A DNA stretch of 36,596 bases, taken from contig JBDTVS010000169.1 of assembly GCA_040007095.1 (NCBI GenBank), positions 1-36,596 on the forward strand, read 5' to 3'. Below the pieces are notes generated by a model. It was not told where the DNA came from. It saw only the letters and a list, made by a program, of their open reading frames with translations, and did no database searches. The stretch's first letter is position 1. Each line of letters opens with the position of its first letter. Of the stretch, positions 1-9,283 are shown piece by piece. The translations under genes and the position numbers were made by a program. The DNA comes from JBDTVS01 sp040007095 (lineage in GTDB: Bacteria; Acidobacteriota; Vicinamibacteria; Vicinamibacterales; CAVVIG01).

Positions 1-198
1 TTCGACGATTTAGTACACGGCTTTCGGCGCGCGGCGCCCGCATGGCAAGGCGCGACGACCGAGGATACCGGGCGTATCTGAGGGAGGAGCAACGCCGCCA
101 GGCGGGATGCCCCGCCCGGAAGACGTCCTAAAGCGTCGGACGCAGGACACTAGCGCCCGCTGTCCACTCTGGCATGCAGGATTGGCAGGCCTCGGGCA
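1..198. other. No gene seen at left edge
   Basis: The first 198 bases are GC-rich and I see no supported reading frame, RNA gene or repeat in them. They lie downstream of the leftward membrane-protein gene that ends at 199. Confidence 0.4.
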
Positions 199-585
199 TC
201 ATCGGAACAGCGACTTGGTGTCTTCGTTCAGCAAGACCCACAAGGCATAGACGCCGAGCGCGGTGCCGTACGGCAACAGCACGAGGTCCACCGAGCCGAG
301 CATCAGCGCGACCAGACGCGCCCATGGTTGATGCCGGCGCAGCGGCACGCCGACCACCACGTGCACGACACCCCAGACAATGGCGATGATGGCGAGGGTG
401 GTGAACGCCGCGGCCGTCAACCCCGCCGCCACCTGGCCGCTGCCGCCGCCGTGGCTGGCCGACGTGATAATCGCGACGGCCCCGACACCCAGGGCGAGGG
501 TCGACAAGCCGATCAGCGTCGTCAGAACGCCCCAAACCGCAAAGAGCGTGCCCACGAGGTCGACGTGGGAGGACTTGGATGCCAT
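199..585 (-). CDS. Small four-helix membrane protein, unknown
   Basis: The predicted protein is about 128 aa and I do not recognise its family. It shows about four hydrophobic stretches (near LVGTLFAVWGVLTTLIGL, an Ala/Gly-rich segment after VAAGLTAAAF, a segment around IIAIVWGVVHVVVGVPL, and LVALMLGSVDLVLLPYG), so it is an integral inner-membrane protein. A short basic loop (LRRHQPWAR) separates the last two helices. I chose the ATG at 585 (MASKSSHV) over the GTG at 630 because the upstream extension is not hydrophobic and adds nothing family-like; neither start has a clear ribosome-binding site. It points away from its right-hand neighbours, and nothing nearby suggests a role. Confidence 0.6.
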   Translation of the reverse strand: MASKSSHVDLVGTLFAVWGVLTTLIGLSTLALGVGAVAIITSASHGGGSGQVAAGLTAAAFTTLAIIAIVWGVVHVVVGVPLRRHQPWARLVALMLGSVDLVLLPYGTALGVYALWVLLNEDTKSLFR

Positions 586-666
586 GGATAACGACGCTTC
601 AAGGGAGCCAATACGGAGACTGGCTCGCACCAGACGCAGTGATCTCGGTAGTGCCCGCTGACTTTG

Positions 667-1137
667 TTACGCAGCCGACGACCGGACGGCGACGCGGACT
701 TCCACGCGCACCGGCGTCGCGGCCTTTGGCGACGTGACGTGGAACCTGAACCGCGCGCCATCGACGACACCCGGTGGCAAAGAGACGCGAACCGCGTGGT
801 GGAACAACGATTCGCCGCTCCCCGAACACCGATCGCAGCGCTCGCGCCACGTCCCCCCGCGGCCGCCACAGCTTGGACACGTGGCCCGCATCGGCACTTC
901 GAGAGGCACCGTGAGACCGTGGCGTGCGGCGAACGTCGAGACGAGCAATTGAGCAGCCAGCATCTCGCCGGTCGGTGGCTCGCCGAGGAACGCGCTTCGC
1001 ATGCGTTCCACGACGTTGCCGACCGATGGAAAGTCGATCGCGATCTCGTCCGCAAAGCAGGCCTGCGGCGTCGTCTCCCGGGAGAAGACGTGCGGGACGG
1101 CACGCAGCGGTTGAGGGCGATACGGTTCGCGGTGCAT
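667..1137 (-). CDS. DnaJ-like cysteine-rich/C-terminal-domain protein without a J domain
   Basis: This is a 156-aa protein. Its second half carries CPSCGGRGGTWRERCDRCSG, two CxxC-x-G-type motifs like those of the DnaJ zinc-binding region. After a short linker comes VRVSLPPGVVDGARFRF, which matches the start of the DnaJ substrate-binding beta-domain ('I.IPPGV.dG...R'). The N-terminal ~85 residues show no HPD-type J domain. It therefore looks like a free-standing substrate-binding fragment related to Hsp40, possibly a specialised chaperone partner (inference). The start is placed at ATG 1137 (MHREPYRP); an upstream in-frame start at 1179 is possible. The gene next to it also encodes a small zinc-ribbon protein, on the other strand. 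Confidence 0.6.
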   Translation of the reverse strand: MHREPYRPQPLRAVPHVFSRETTPQACFADEIAIDFPSVGNVVERMRSAFLGEPPTGEMLAAQLLVSTFAARHGLTVPLEVPMRATCPSCGGRGGTWRERCDRCSGSGESLFHHAVRVSLPPGVVDGARFRFHVTSPKAATPVRVEVRVAVRSSAA

Positions 1138-1199
1138 GATGAATCCGCTAACGATAGGAGCCGACCCCGCGCTTGTCAAGACGGGAGGCCGGTGCTAGC

Positions 1200-1376
1200 G
1201 TGACGAACGTGCCCGCGATGAAAGAGTGCCCGCTGTGTGGCGACACGATGCGGCTCACCGAAAAAGAGACCGTCATACGTGTGCCCGGCAATCCCACCCC
1301 GAGCACCACACGCGCGCCAGAATGGGTGTGCCCCGATTGCGACTACTTTGAGGAAGCCGATGAGGACGGACCCTAG
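1200..1376 (+). CDS. Small zinc-ribbon protein
   Basis: This 58-aa protein has two CxxC knuckles, CPLCG near residue 10 and CPDCDYFEE near residue 44, which together should bind one zinc ion. The acidic tail (EEADEDGP) follows directly. The GTG at 1200 is preferred because GGGAGG lies 11 nt upstream (1183-1188); ATG 1218 (MKECPLCG) is the alternative. The family has no function I can name; such proteins are often annotated only as zinc-ribbon or YgiT-type-finger-like. Its 3' end converges with another zinc-ribbon gene on the opposite strand. Confidence 0.55.
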   Translation: MTNVPAMKECPLCGDTMRLTEKETVIRVPGNPTPSTTRAPEWVCPDCDYFEEADEDGP

Positions 1377-1390
1377 GAACGGCGCCCGCG

Positions 1391-1612
1391 TCAGCGCGCG
1401 CCGATCGTCAGCAGCACTTCTTTACGCAGCTGATCTTCGAACTCCGCAAAGTTCAGGGCAGATTCGCATTCATCACACAATACTTCAAGCACGGCTGGAC
1501 GGCTTTCGTCGGACACTTCCACGCGGCCATCCTCGAGATGCACGACGTGCATCTGGAGCGTCTTGACCTGAAAGTTCCGATCGTTGCCGCAGCTTGGACA
1601 AGTCAACGTCAC
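1391..1612 (-). CDS. Small zinc-ribbon protein, unknown
   Basis: The product is 73 aa, with CPSCG at its N-terminus and CDEC about 45 residues later, a plausible zinc ribbon. The remainder is acidic and hydrophilic (HLEDGRVEVSDESRP; FAEFEDQLRKEV). I chose the GTG at 1612 because AGGGAG sits 6 nt upstream in the reading direction. A TTG at 1666 would add an 18-residue extension that is less likely to be translated. Function is unknown. It converges with the zinc-ribbon gene at 1200-1376, leaving only 14 bp between the two stop codons. Confidence 0.5.
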   Translation of the reverse strand: MTLTCPSCGNDRNFQVKTLQMHVVHLEDGRVEVSDESRPAVLEVLCDECESALNFAEFEDQLRKEVLLTIGAR

Positions 1613-1784
1613 TCTAGACTCCCTGACCCACCCTTCGGGTCGGCGAAACAATGTCGTAAATACCAATTTCTATGAAGTAGTAAACACCTGATTCTATGAA
1701 ATGGATCGGGTCTACGCAACGAGATTTCCTCGGAAACGGCCGGGGCGTCGCAAATTTCGGCCAAATCTGCTAAGTTTCCGCTTC

Positions 1785-1979
1785 ATGGCGCCCAGCATCG
1801 GTTTCTCCGACGGTTCCTACGACATACACACGGAGGCCCGAGGCCCCCATTGGATCGGCTGGTTGACCAGTCCCGGCAGCAACCAGCCCGAACGCTCGAT
1901 TATCCTGATCGGCAAGACGCGTGAAGAAGCCGAGGCCAGGGCCCGAGCCTGGGTCGAGTCCCCCTACCATTCACGTTAG
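1785..1979 (+). CDS. Small hypothetical protein, resembles the product at 9484-9765
   Basis: The product is 64 aa from ATG 1785 (MAPSIGFSDGSYDIHTEA). It has an aromatic stretch (GPHWIGWLTSPG) followed by a helix (GKTREEAEARARAWVES). The order of features is Tyr-Ile core, Trp-x-Gly/Ala-hydrophobic strand, proline loop, 'G-x-T-x-x-E-A' and an Ala-rich helix ending in 'AW'. The same order appears in the protein at 9484-9765, so the two may be distant paralogues flanking the addAB operon. The upstream 28 codons read through a basic, low-complexity stretch and were excluded. Function is unknown. Confidence 0.45.
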   Translation: MAPSIGFSDGSYDIHTEARGPHWIGWLTSPGSNQPERSIILIGKTREEAEARARAWVESPYHSR

Positions 1980-2113
1980 ACGCTCGACCGCGCCCCCAGT
2001 GCCAGGCGGAACGACGTTTTATCTGCTGTTTTTCGTGAGACGGAGGGGCGCAGCGCTGATTGAACGGATGGCCGACGAGCTCGATTCCTTGTAGAAACTG
2101 AGCTAACCCTGAC

Positions 2114-4975
2114 CTAACCCGCCCCCTCGGCGGCCACCTCGGCAGCACCCGACACCGCTCGCATGCGATGCGTTTCGCCTCCGGGCGGGCTCCAGCTTAC
2201 GGTCCCCGGCTCCTGTGCGCTCCAGGCGGCCTGGACGAATAGCTCGACGAGCGACTCCGGCAGTACTTCGCCAAGGCTGCCGCGTCCCATCCGGCAGACG
2301 CCTTTCTGAACAAGCGCCGACAGGTACAGCCGATCGCGGGCGCGCGTCAGCGCGACGTACACGAGCCGTTTGGTTTCTTCCCGCTCGCGGCTCTGCGTCT
2401 CCTCGTCGGCTTCCGACTGAAAGTCGGCGACCGCAACCGCCGGCGTGCCGGCGCTCGACGTGGCAATCCGGATCGGCGCACGGATCGCGCCCGTGCCCCG
2501 TCCCATGGTCACGACGAAGACAATCGGGAACTCCAATCCCTTGGCGGCGTGAACGGTCATCAGGCTGACCGCGTCGACGGCGTCGATGGCGGCGTTCGAT
2601 TCGTCGCCGATCGCGAGTTGTTCCAGGTGGTCGGCGATCCGGGCGAGCGTCGCATATCCCCGGTTCTGGATCCTCCGAATCAGACCCCGCAGCTTCTTCA
2701 GGTTCTCCCGCGCCTGACGCCGCCGCGGTCCCCTGATTTCCAGGTAGTAAGCGGATTCGCGAAGCACGTCATCGAGCAGTTCGGCGGGTGTGATCCGGTC
2801 GACCAACGCCAGCCATCGCGCCGTGGAGGTGCGCGTCTCGGTCAGGACCAGGCGGTCTTCGGCCCCGAGAGCCGCGGCCGTCCCCCCGAGGTCGCCGATC
2901 ACGGCGGCGGCGAGGTTTGGCGCGAGCGCGGTCACGCCCGGATCAGACAGCCGGATCAGCCGGGACCGCAGATATGCTGCGGCACGCAGGTTGGACGTCG
3001 GTTCCGCCAGATAGCGGAGGACGGCCATCGCGTCTTGAATCTCATCGGCGTCGAAAAAGCCCAGACCCTTGTAGACGTAGGTCGGCACGCCGCGCTCCTC
3101 GAGCGCCGACTCGAATTCGCGATGGCTTTCCCGCGACCGAAACAGGATGGCCACATCGGCCGGCTGTGCCAATCTCCGGACGCCGGTTGACCTGTCGCGA
3201 ATGGTCGCGTGGCCGATCAGGCGCACGACCTCACCGGCCACGGCCTCGGCGGTCAGCCGATTCGTGCTCCCGACGACGATGCCCAGGGGCAGGTCGTCGA
3301 TGCCTGGCTCGACTTCGTGCGCCGCTTCGACGCCGTCGATGCGGGGAAACCGATCCTGCGCTTCGTACCTGAACGCGTAACGCGGTCCGCCATCAGCCGG
3401 CCGCTTCGACTCGACGGTATCGAAGACGTCGTTGACGAACCCGAGCAGGGTGGGAACCGACCTGAAGCTGACGGAGATGGCTTGCCGCGCCGCCTGTTCT
3501 CCGCGCAAGTCGCCGACAAATTGCGCCGCCTCGTCGAGCAGCGCGACCTCGGCGTCGCGGAATCCGTAGATCGACTGCTTACGGTCGCCGACGATGAAGA
3601 TGGACGGCGGCAGCGCGTCTGCCGAGGCGCCGAGTCCTTCGCCCCAGCTGCGGACCAGCTGCTCCACGAGCTCCCACTGCGCGCGGCTGGTGTCCTGGAA
3701 TTCGTCGACGAGCACGTGGTGGTATCGGGCTTCCAGCCGGTAGCGGCTGCGCGCGAACTCATCCATCTGCTTCAGCAGATCGACCGCGTGCTCGAGTACT
3801 CCGGAGAAATCGAGTAGCGCGCGTGCGTCGAGTGTCCGCTGGTACTGCGAGACCGTGACGGCGAACATGCGCCACACTCCGCGCGACAGCACCACGTTCA
3901 GATCGCGTCGGAAGCCGTGTACCGCCTCGAGTATCGCCGGGGCAAGCGTGGCGGCCGCGACACGGTGCCGCTTCCAGGCGTCGGTCGAGTCGCAGTCGAC
4001 CGCCGTGAAGCCGGTGCCGGCAAACCGCTCGCCGCGCGGCTTGCCTTCCTGGGTCAAGAAGTAGCCGCGGAGCCGATCGACCAGCTGGCGGAAGGCCGCC
4101 TGCGCGGCGCGCGTGTCAAAACTTCCTGGGGCTGCGGCCGATTGGCACAACACCGCCACGTCCTTCGCCAGCATCGCGAACTGCGGATGTCGAAAGGGCC
4201 CGTTCTCCAGGAAGCGCGGCAGACCGCCAGGCACGTTCGAGAACAGCGCGGCGAGCCGCCGGGCGGCCGACCGGCAGGCCACTGCGGCCGTGAGATCCCG
4301 CGGGCCTGCCGCCAGGTAGCGCCTCAGCACGCCCGGGGCGACAAGCCGGCGGCCGAGCAACCCGCCCAGGCCGGTACGGAGCCGCCGTTCGCCCAACTGC
4401 GCGAACACCAGCGCCACATCGTCGTCGTCTTTCGCGAGGCCCCGGCAGATTCTCAACGCACGATCGAGCGCTTCCTCGACCAGGCGGGGAACCTCGGTAT
4501 CGTCGGCGAGGGCGAAGCCGGGATCGACCTCGGCCTCGAGCGGGAACTCGCGGAGCAGCCCGAGGCAGAACGCGTCAATCGTCGAGATGGCGATGTCGCC
4601 GAGACGGCCGCGCAGGTCGCGCCAGCGAGCGGCATCGATCATCGATGTCCGGCTGGCCTCCTTCAAGCGCGCCACAATCCGCTGGCGCATCTCGGCCGCG
4701 GCCTTGCGCGTGAAGGTAATCGCGAGAATGTGCTCGGGCTCGATGCCGGCCCGCAACAGGTTGACGTAGCGCTCCACGAGCACACGCGTCTTGCCGGTGC
4801 CGGCCGAGGCTTCGAGCACGACATTCTGCGACGGATCGACCGCGGCTCGTCGGGACGCGGCGTCAGGCAGAAGGTCTTGCAGGTCGTCGTCAGCCGTCGC
4901 CCTCACAGGGGTGACGGGCAAGGCGTCGGCACTGTCCACGTCTTCGTCGAAGGGCAGGCGCGGCTCAGACGTCAC
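2114..4975 (-). CDS. addA: AddA-type UvrD/RecB helicase subunit (no C-terminal nuclease)
   Basis: This is the helicase subunit of an AddAB-type recombinational repair enzyme, which unwinds and resects double-strand ends for RecA. The protein is about 953 aa. Visible superfamily 1A motifs include Walker A (ASAGTGKT, residues 56-63), motif Ia (AITFTRKAAAEM), Walker B/DExx (LVDEFQDTSRAQW), a motif III-like IFIVGDRKQSIYGFR, MTVHAAKGLEFPIVFV (motif V) and RLVYVALTRARDRLYLS (motif VI). The chain ends about 75 residues after motif VI, so the PD-(D/E)XK nuclease usual at the AddA C-terminus is absent; the nuclease is in AddB. The GTG start at 4975 overlaps the addB stop by 11 nt and has AAGGA 8 nt upstream, implying translational coupling. 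It is the last gene of the three-gene leftward operon. Confidence 0.85.
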   Translation of the reverse strand: MTSEPRLPFDEDVDSADALPVTPVRATADDDLQDLLPDAASRRAAVDPSQNVVLEASAGTGKTRVLVERYVNLLRAGIEPEHILAITFTRKAAAEMRQRIVARLKEASRTSMIDAARWRDLRGRLGDIAISTIDAFCLGLLREFPLEAEVDPGFALADDTEVPRLVEEALDRALRICRGLAKDDDDVALVFAQLGERRLRTGLGGLLGRRLVAPGVLRRYLAAGPRDLTAAVACRSAARRLAALFSNVPGGLPRFLENGPFRHPQFAMLAKDVAVLCQSAAAPGSFDTRAAQAAFRQLVDRLRGYFLTQEGKPRGERFAGTGFTAVDCDSTDAWKRHRVAAATLAPAILEAVHGFRRDLNVVLSRGVWRMFAVTVSQYQRTLDARALLDFSGVLEHAVDLLKQMDEFARSRYRLEARYHHVLVDEFQDTSRAQWELVEQLVRSWGEGLGASADALPPSIFIVGDRKQSIYGFRDAEVALLDEAAQFVGDLRGEQAARQAISVSFRSVPTLLGFVNDVFDTVESKRPADGGPRYAFRYEAQDRFPRIDGVEAAHEVEPGIDDLPLGIVVGSTNRLTAEAVAGEVVRLIGHATIRDRSTGVRRLAQPADVAILFRSRESHREFESALEERGVPTYVYKGLGFFDADEIQDAMAVLRYLAEPTSNLRAAAYLRSRLIRLSDPGVTALAPNLAAAVIGDLGGTAAALGAEDRLVLTETRTSTARWLALVDRITPAELLDDVLRESAYYLEIRGPRRRQARENLKKLRGLIRRIQNRGYATLARIADHLEQLAIGDESNAAIDAVDAVSLMTVHAAKGLEFPIVFVVTMGRGTGAIRAPIRIATSSAGTPAVAVADFQSEADEETQSREREETKRLVYVALTRARDRLYLSALVQKGVCRMGRGSLGEVLPESLVELFVQAAWSAQEPGTVSWSPPGGETHRMRAVSGAAEVAAEGAG

Positions 4976-7901
4976 CGACGTAGTCCTTGCGACAGACGGC
5001 GGTGAACGCGCAGGTTTCGCAGCGATATACGTCCTGCGGGTGCGGCGGGAATTCCCCGCGCTCGATCGCATCGATGGCGTCGACGAGGCGCTGCTGCGCC
5101 TCACGCAGCACGCGTTCGCGGTCGCCGGGGGCGAACAGCGGCACGACTCGTTTCGGTCCTTTGAACGCCAGGTACGCGGCCTCGCGGAGCCGCCACGGTT
5201 TGCCCCAGAGACTCGAGAGTTGCTGCTCGGCGCAGAGACCGTAGATCGGAAGTTGCAGGGCGCGGGTGCGATTGGGCGGCCATCCAAGCTTGTAGTCGAT
5301 CAGCCGGAAGGTCCCGTCCTCCAGGAGATCGACGCGATCCGCCTTGCCCCTTAAACGAACGATGCGAGGACCGGTGCTGGTTTCGACCGTGAATTCCCCC
5401 TCCAGCTTGTGCTCGAGGAGACGCCCGACGACGCCGACCGGCCGCTCTGCCTCCATGCGCAGCACGGCTTCGCCGAGACCGGAGGCGGCCGACGAGCCGA
5501 GCATCCGCGTCCGCTCGAGCGACGCTTCCGTATCCGTCAGCGCGCCGAGGCTTTCGTCCACGACCTCTTCGAATGTTGCCCGGGCGTCGGCGAGATTGTC
5601 GGGCGTGACCGCATGCCGCCCGTCGTCTGCCCACCGCCTGAAGAATTTTTCGAACACCTCGTGCACGAATTGGCCCTGTCGTCTCGGATCCATCACCTCT
5701 TCGTCGTCCGGCTCTTCCTCGAGCCGCAGGATGCGCTGCGCGAAAAACTTGAACGGACAGTCGAGATAGGTCTCGAGCGCGCTCACCGCCCAGGCGCGCG
5801 CCGACTGCGCGCCTGCCTCACCGTGAAACGCGGCATCACGAGAATTGGATCGCGTCACGCGAAGCATCGCCCACGATCGCGGCTCACCGGCGAGCGACTC
5901 GAACGCTGCCGGATCGAGCGAGAGCATCTCCTCCATGAAGATTCGTGCGTCTGGCATCGGACCGCAGGCCACAGTCGACAAGCCTGCGCGGGGCACTTCA
6001 TCGACAAGGGCGGAGACCTCCACGAGCGTCTCGTCGTCGAGCGTGATGGTGGAGAGAGCCATGCGGTCGCCCGGCGACGTCAGCAAGTCGAGAAAATGAG
6101 CATCGGCCGCGCTGCGCCAGTCCTTTTCAGACGGCCAGCCCAGCGCCTGCAGGAGGGTCGAGGAATAGAAGATGTTCTTCAGAGGGCGCTCCGGCCAGTC
6201 GCCTTCGACCAGGCCGACGATTGTCATCTGGTCGAAGTCGTCGTACCGGGCCGCGAGGTCGTCGACAAGCTGCAGTTCGTTGGCATCGACGTCGTTCACA
6301 AGGCCGTCCACAAGGCCGTCCGCATCGGTCGCGAACGTCTGATCTTCCAACGACCGCCTCACGAGCGACGCCAGCGCATGTACGTCGAGGGGCGCGTCGT
6401 CGTAGGCGCGGCTCGCTGCGGCCAGTCCTTCGAGGGTGTCGAGGACCGCCGCGCGCGCCCGTTCGGTTCGGGGCTCGTTGCGATCCGGCGCGGCATAGAT
6501 GTCGAGAAACGACAGGACCCGCCCAATCTGCTCCGTCGTCGGCGCGGGCGCGCGCAGCGGCGCCAGGTGCTCGAGAGCGATGATGGCTGCATCGAGTGCC
6601 TGCAGCGCGATCGGGGGCCTGGCCGACGAACGCCAATCGTCGGCAAGCTGCGAAAGGCGGGCAAGGTCGCCGAGATAGCGGGCGTCGCTCAACGCGCGGT
6701 CGAGCGCCGACACGGCATCGCGTGAGCGCGCCGCGTCGTGTCCGATCGCGAAGTGAGGGGATCGCAGAAGCGCCACAACGGCTGTTCTGGTGAACGATGA
6801 AGCGACCACCTCCAGCACCAGGTCGACCGCGGCGGCGAAGGGCTCGGCCGCCAGCGGCAACGCGTCCGACGTGCGGTAGGCAATTCCGGCGCTGCCAAAT
6901 ACTTCACGGGCCACGTATAGGTAGGGCAGCGGGCGCTTGTAGACCACGGCAGTGCGTTTTTCCGCGCCGTCAGGCTTGAGGCGTCTTGCGACGTCGGCGA
7001 GCTCTTCCTCGCGATCGCGTGCGGTGAACCACAGGCGACCCGTCCCGTCGTCGGGAACGGCGAGGCGCGGCCGCGGCGTGGCCGCGCCGTCGAAATGAAT
7101 TTCTTCGATGCCCGGTAGCCAGTCGTGAATCCGCTGATGGAATCCGGACGCGAGCATCCCCTCGGTCGCGACGATGTCGATTGTCGCCAGGAGCGGGAGC
7201 CGCGCGAGGAGATCGAAGTCAGCGACCGACAAACCGCCAGGTTCGGCAATCCAGTCGGCCACGGTGACGATTGCCGCCCGAACCGGCGCCGCCGCCGGCG
7301 TCGCCATCAGGTGCGCGCGCAGCGAGTGCTCGTCGCAGGCATTCGCCCCGGCCATTCGTCGCTCGTAGGCGCGGAATGTCGCCGCCAGCATCCGCGTCTG
7401 TCGCAGCATCCGCTCGGCGCCGCGGTCGAGCTCGGCATCACGCTGCAGCGTTTCTTCGAGAAGCTCCTCGAAGCGCGTTACCTGTTGGCGCTGGCGGCGA
7501 AGCTGGTCGTAGAGCCGAAGCACTTCGGTCACCAGGGCCGGACGCAGTTCGCCAGGCTCGCGCAGGCCGGCCGAATCCCGGTGCCCGCCGATGTCGAGGC
7601 TGACCTCCCTGGCGGCGGCGCGGACCAGCGCCTCGCGATCGTAGCGCGTGAGCCGGCGCGGTGGGTCGGCCAGGCGCTCGTGCAGGCAATCGTAGAGCCC
7701 TTGCCGGGTGACGTGCTGGAGCTCGAGTGCGGAGCTTTCCTGCCGCCGCGCAATCATCCGGCGAAGCTGAGTCGCCGCGCCGGCATTGGGAACGATGACG
7801 ACGCCGGACTGATCGGCCTGTCTGATCGACTCGAGGATGGCCTGACGAAAGGCGGGCAGATGACGGACGCGGACGAGCCTCGTCCGCCGCGGCGAAATCA
7901 C
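4965..7901 (-). CDS. addB: AddB-type subunit with PD-(D/E)XK nuclease and Fe-S cluster
   Basis: This is the nuclease-bearing partner of AddA (about 978 aa). The N-terminal half is a degenerate helicase-like fold: where a Walker A would lie it reads VIVPNAGAATQLRRM, without GxGKT, so it should not hydrolyse ATP there. The C-terminal ~270 residues form a RecB-family nuclease. CPFKFFAQRIL (about residue 710) plus CETCAFTAVCR close to the end supply the four cysteines of the usual 4Fe-4S staple. GKADRVDLLEDGTFRLIDYK (about 850-870) carries the catalytic D...D-x-K. The GTG start at 7901 overlaps the upstream stop as GTGA, and the gene's own end overlaps addA. All three genes are therefore probably one translationally coupled message. 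Confidence 0.82.
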   Translation of the reverse strand: MISPRRTRLVRVRHLPAFRQAILESIRQADQSGVVIVPNAGAATQLRRMIARRQESSALELQHVTRQGLYDCLHERLADPPRRLTRYDREALVRAAAREVSLDIGGHRDSAGLREPGELRPALVTEVLRLYDQLRRQRQQVTRFEELLEETLQRDAELDRGAERMLRQTRMLAATFRAYERRMAGANACDEHSLRAHLMATPAAAPVRAAIVTVADWIAEPGGLSVADFDLLARLPLLATIDIVATEGMLASGFHQRIHDWLPGIEEIHFDGAATPRPRLAVPDDGTGRLWFTARDREEELADVARRLKPDGAEKRTAVVYKRPLPYLYVAREVFGSAGIAYRTSDALPLAAEPFAAAVDLVLEVVASSFTRTAVVALLRSPHFAIGHDAARSRDAVSALDRALSDARYLGDLARLSQLADDWRSSARPPIALQALDAAIIALEHLAPLRAPAPTTEQIGRVLSFLDIYAAPDRNEPRTERARAAVLDTLEGLAAASRAYDDAPLDVHALASLVRRSLEDQTFATDADGLVDGLVNDVDANELQLVDDLAARYDDFDQMTIVGLVEGDWPERPLKNIFYSSTLLQALGWPSEKDWRSAADAHFLDLLTSPGDRMALSTITLDDETLVEVSALVDEVPRAGLSTVACGPMPDARIFMEEMLSLDPAAFESLAGEPRSWAMLRVTRSNSRDAAFHGEAGAQSARAWAVSALETYLDCPFKFFAQRILRLEEEPDDEEVMDPRRQGQFVHEVFEKFFRRWADDGRHAVTPDNLADARATFEEVVDESLGALTDTEASLERTRMLGSSAASGLGEAVLRMEAERPVGVVGRLLEHKLEGEFTVETSTGPRIVRLRGKADRVDLLEDGTFRLIDYKLGWPPNRTRALQLPIYGLCAEQQLSSLWGKPWRLREAAYLAFKGPKRVVPLFAPGDRERVLREAQQRLVDAIDAIERGEFPPHPQDVYRCETCAFTAVCRKDYVGDV

Positions 7902-9283
7902 TGAAGTCGAGGACGATTGACGACCGATTGGATGTCCGTCCTCGCTTTCACGCCGAGCATCAGAGCACCGGCGGCAGCCGATGATGCGTCCCACGCCCGA
8001 GTCATATCGCCGGCCACGGCCGCCGTGCGACGGATCGACGCGGCGCTATTGGCCAGATTTGCGGCGCTGACGAGCTGGGCATGCGCCTCGCGACATTCGT
8101 CGGGTGGAGCAATCTGTTCCATCAGCTTCACCGCGCGCGCCGACTGACGTTCCACGAGCGCCAGTCTGTCGGGGTTCGAGCCGACCAGTTCCTTGATGTC
8201 GTCGAGAGGCGACTCGAGGCTGCGGAGGATCCGCAGGGGATCTCCCATCGCGACCGAGTATCGTCGCAGCACCACCGCGCGCAGTGCCCAGCGATCGCGC
8301 GCCAGCTGAAGGCGCCGCGCCGCATCGAGCCGTGCCTCGATGGCCGCGATCGCTTCGTTGACCGCATCAGGACGTCGCCGGCCGAGCGCATCGTCGCTCT
8401 GGCGCAGGCTCAGCATCACACGCCTGATGCCACGCACGTCGGCGAAGCGCGCCCGGGCGTCCGCTCGCCCGATCGCCCGGCGAATCATCAACTGGTACGA
8501 TCGATCCGTTCGCAGGTCGGCATCGAGCGCCCGTTTGACTTTGATGCGTGTCGCAGCCGCCCAGCCTCTCGGAGACGAGGCAGCGCTCCGATCCACACCG
8601 GCCAGCGCCTGGTTCAGCAACATTCGGCGTTCGCTCGGCGACTCGGCCAGGTTCGCCGCGACGAGCAACTGTTCGACCGACTCGACCGGCGACGGCGCCG
8701 GCAGAAGCCGTTCGTCCGTCTCGCGCGGCGGAGCCACCGCCACGAGGCTCAGTTCGAATCGGCTGCCGCCGGCGGCGGCACGCAGGTCCGCGATGGTCTC
8801 GTCGAGCGTCGACAACATTTGTCGCACTTCCGCGACGCGATAGTTGAAGTGCGTCTGCGGCCATTCGGCCAGCGTCTTGCGGGCCCGCTCGACGATCGCC
8901 AGCCGTTCGGTCGGGTCGGCCGTGACCGCGACGTCGTTGAGTGTGCGGGCCACGGCGTTGCTGAGCGCGGCATAGTCGGGCTCGGCCTGCGTTCTCGCGT
9001 AGCGGGCCGCCCGCGCAGCGTCGGCGTACCGGTTCGTGCGATCCCAATCGATTCGGGAGGCCGGAATATTCACCAGCTGCAGCGAAGGATTGGGCAATGG
9101 CGAAGTGGGCAGCGAAAGCACCACCCGATCCGCGACACGCGCGAATTCCCCGTAGCTCACCAGTGAGGTTCCATCGCGCAGAAAAACGCGCAAGAGCGTG
9201 GCATCGTCGTCGGCGGCCGACGCCGGGACGTGCGTCAGCAAGCTCAACACTGCGACTGCGGCCGCCAATCCGCGGCGTTTCAT
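7898..9283 (-). CDS. Exported helical protein, first gene of the addBA operon
   Basis: This protein is about 461 aa from ATG 9283. It begins MKRRGLAAAVAVLSLLTHV and then PASA-ADDD, a clear Sec signal peptide with cleavage after ASA. Next comes a beta-rich stretch (LLRVFLRDGTSLVSYGEF) followed by a long, charged, alpha-helical body full of Ala/Arg/Glu, which suggests a helical-bundle periplasmic or surface protein. I do not recognise the family. Its stop overlaps the addB start in a GTGA overlap, so expression is tied to a cytoplasmic DNA-repair enzyme, an odd pairing. No promoter or strong ribosome-binding site is evident before 9283. Confidence 0.65.
   Translation of the reverse strand: MKRRGLAAAVAVLSLLTHVPASAADDDATLLRVFLRDGTSLVSYGEFARVADRVVLSLPTSPLPNPSLQLVNIPASRIDWDRTNRYADAARAARYARTQAEPDYAALSNAVARTLNDVAVTADPTERLAIVERARKTLAEWPQTHFNYRVAEVRQMLSTLDETIADLRAAAGGSRFELSLVAVAPPRETDERLLPAPSPVESVEQLLVAANLAESPSERRMLLNQALAGVDRSAASSPRGWAAATRIKVKRALDADLRTDRSYQLMIRRAIGRADARARFADVRGIRRVMLSLRQSDDALGRRRPDAVNEAIAAIEARLDAARRLQLARDRWALRAVVLRRYSVAMGDPLRILRSLESPLDDIKELVGSNPDRLALVERQSARAVKLMEQIAPPDECREAHAQLVSAANLANSAASIRRTAAVAGDMTRAWDASSAAAGALMLGVKARTDIQSVVNRPRLQ

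Noticed and set aside
3917..9166. Long plus-strand frames opposite addA, addB and the exported protein (for example 3917-5005, 5409-6725, 8081-9166)
   Set aside because: They are Arg/Gly/Pro-rich, show no family motif and lie opposite well-supported genes; they are GC-driven shadows.
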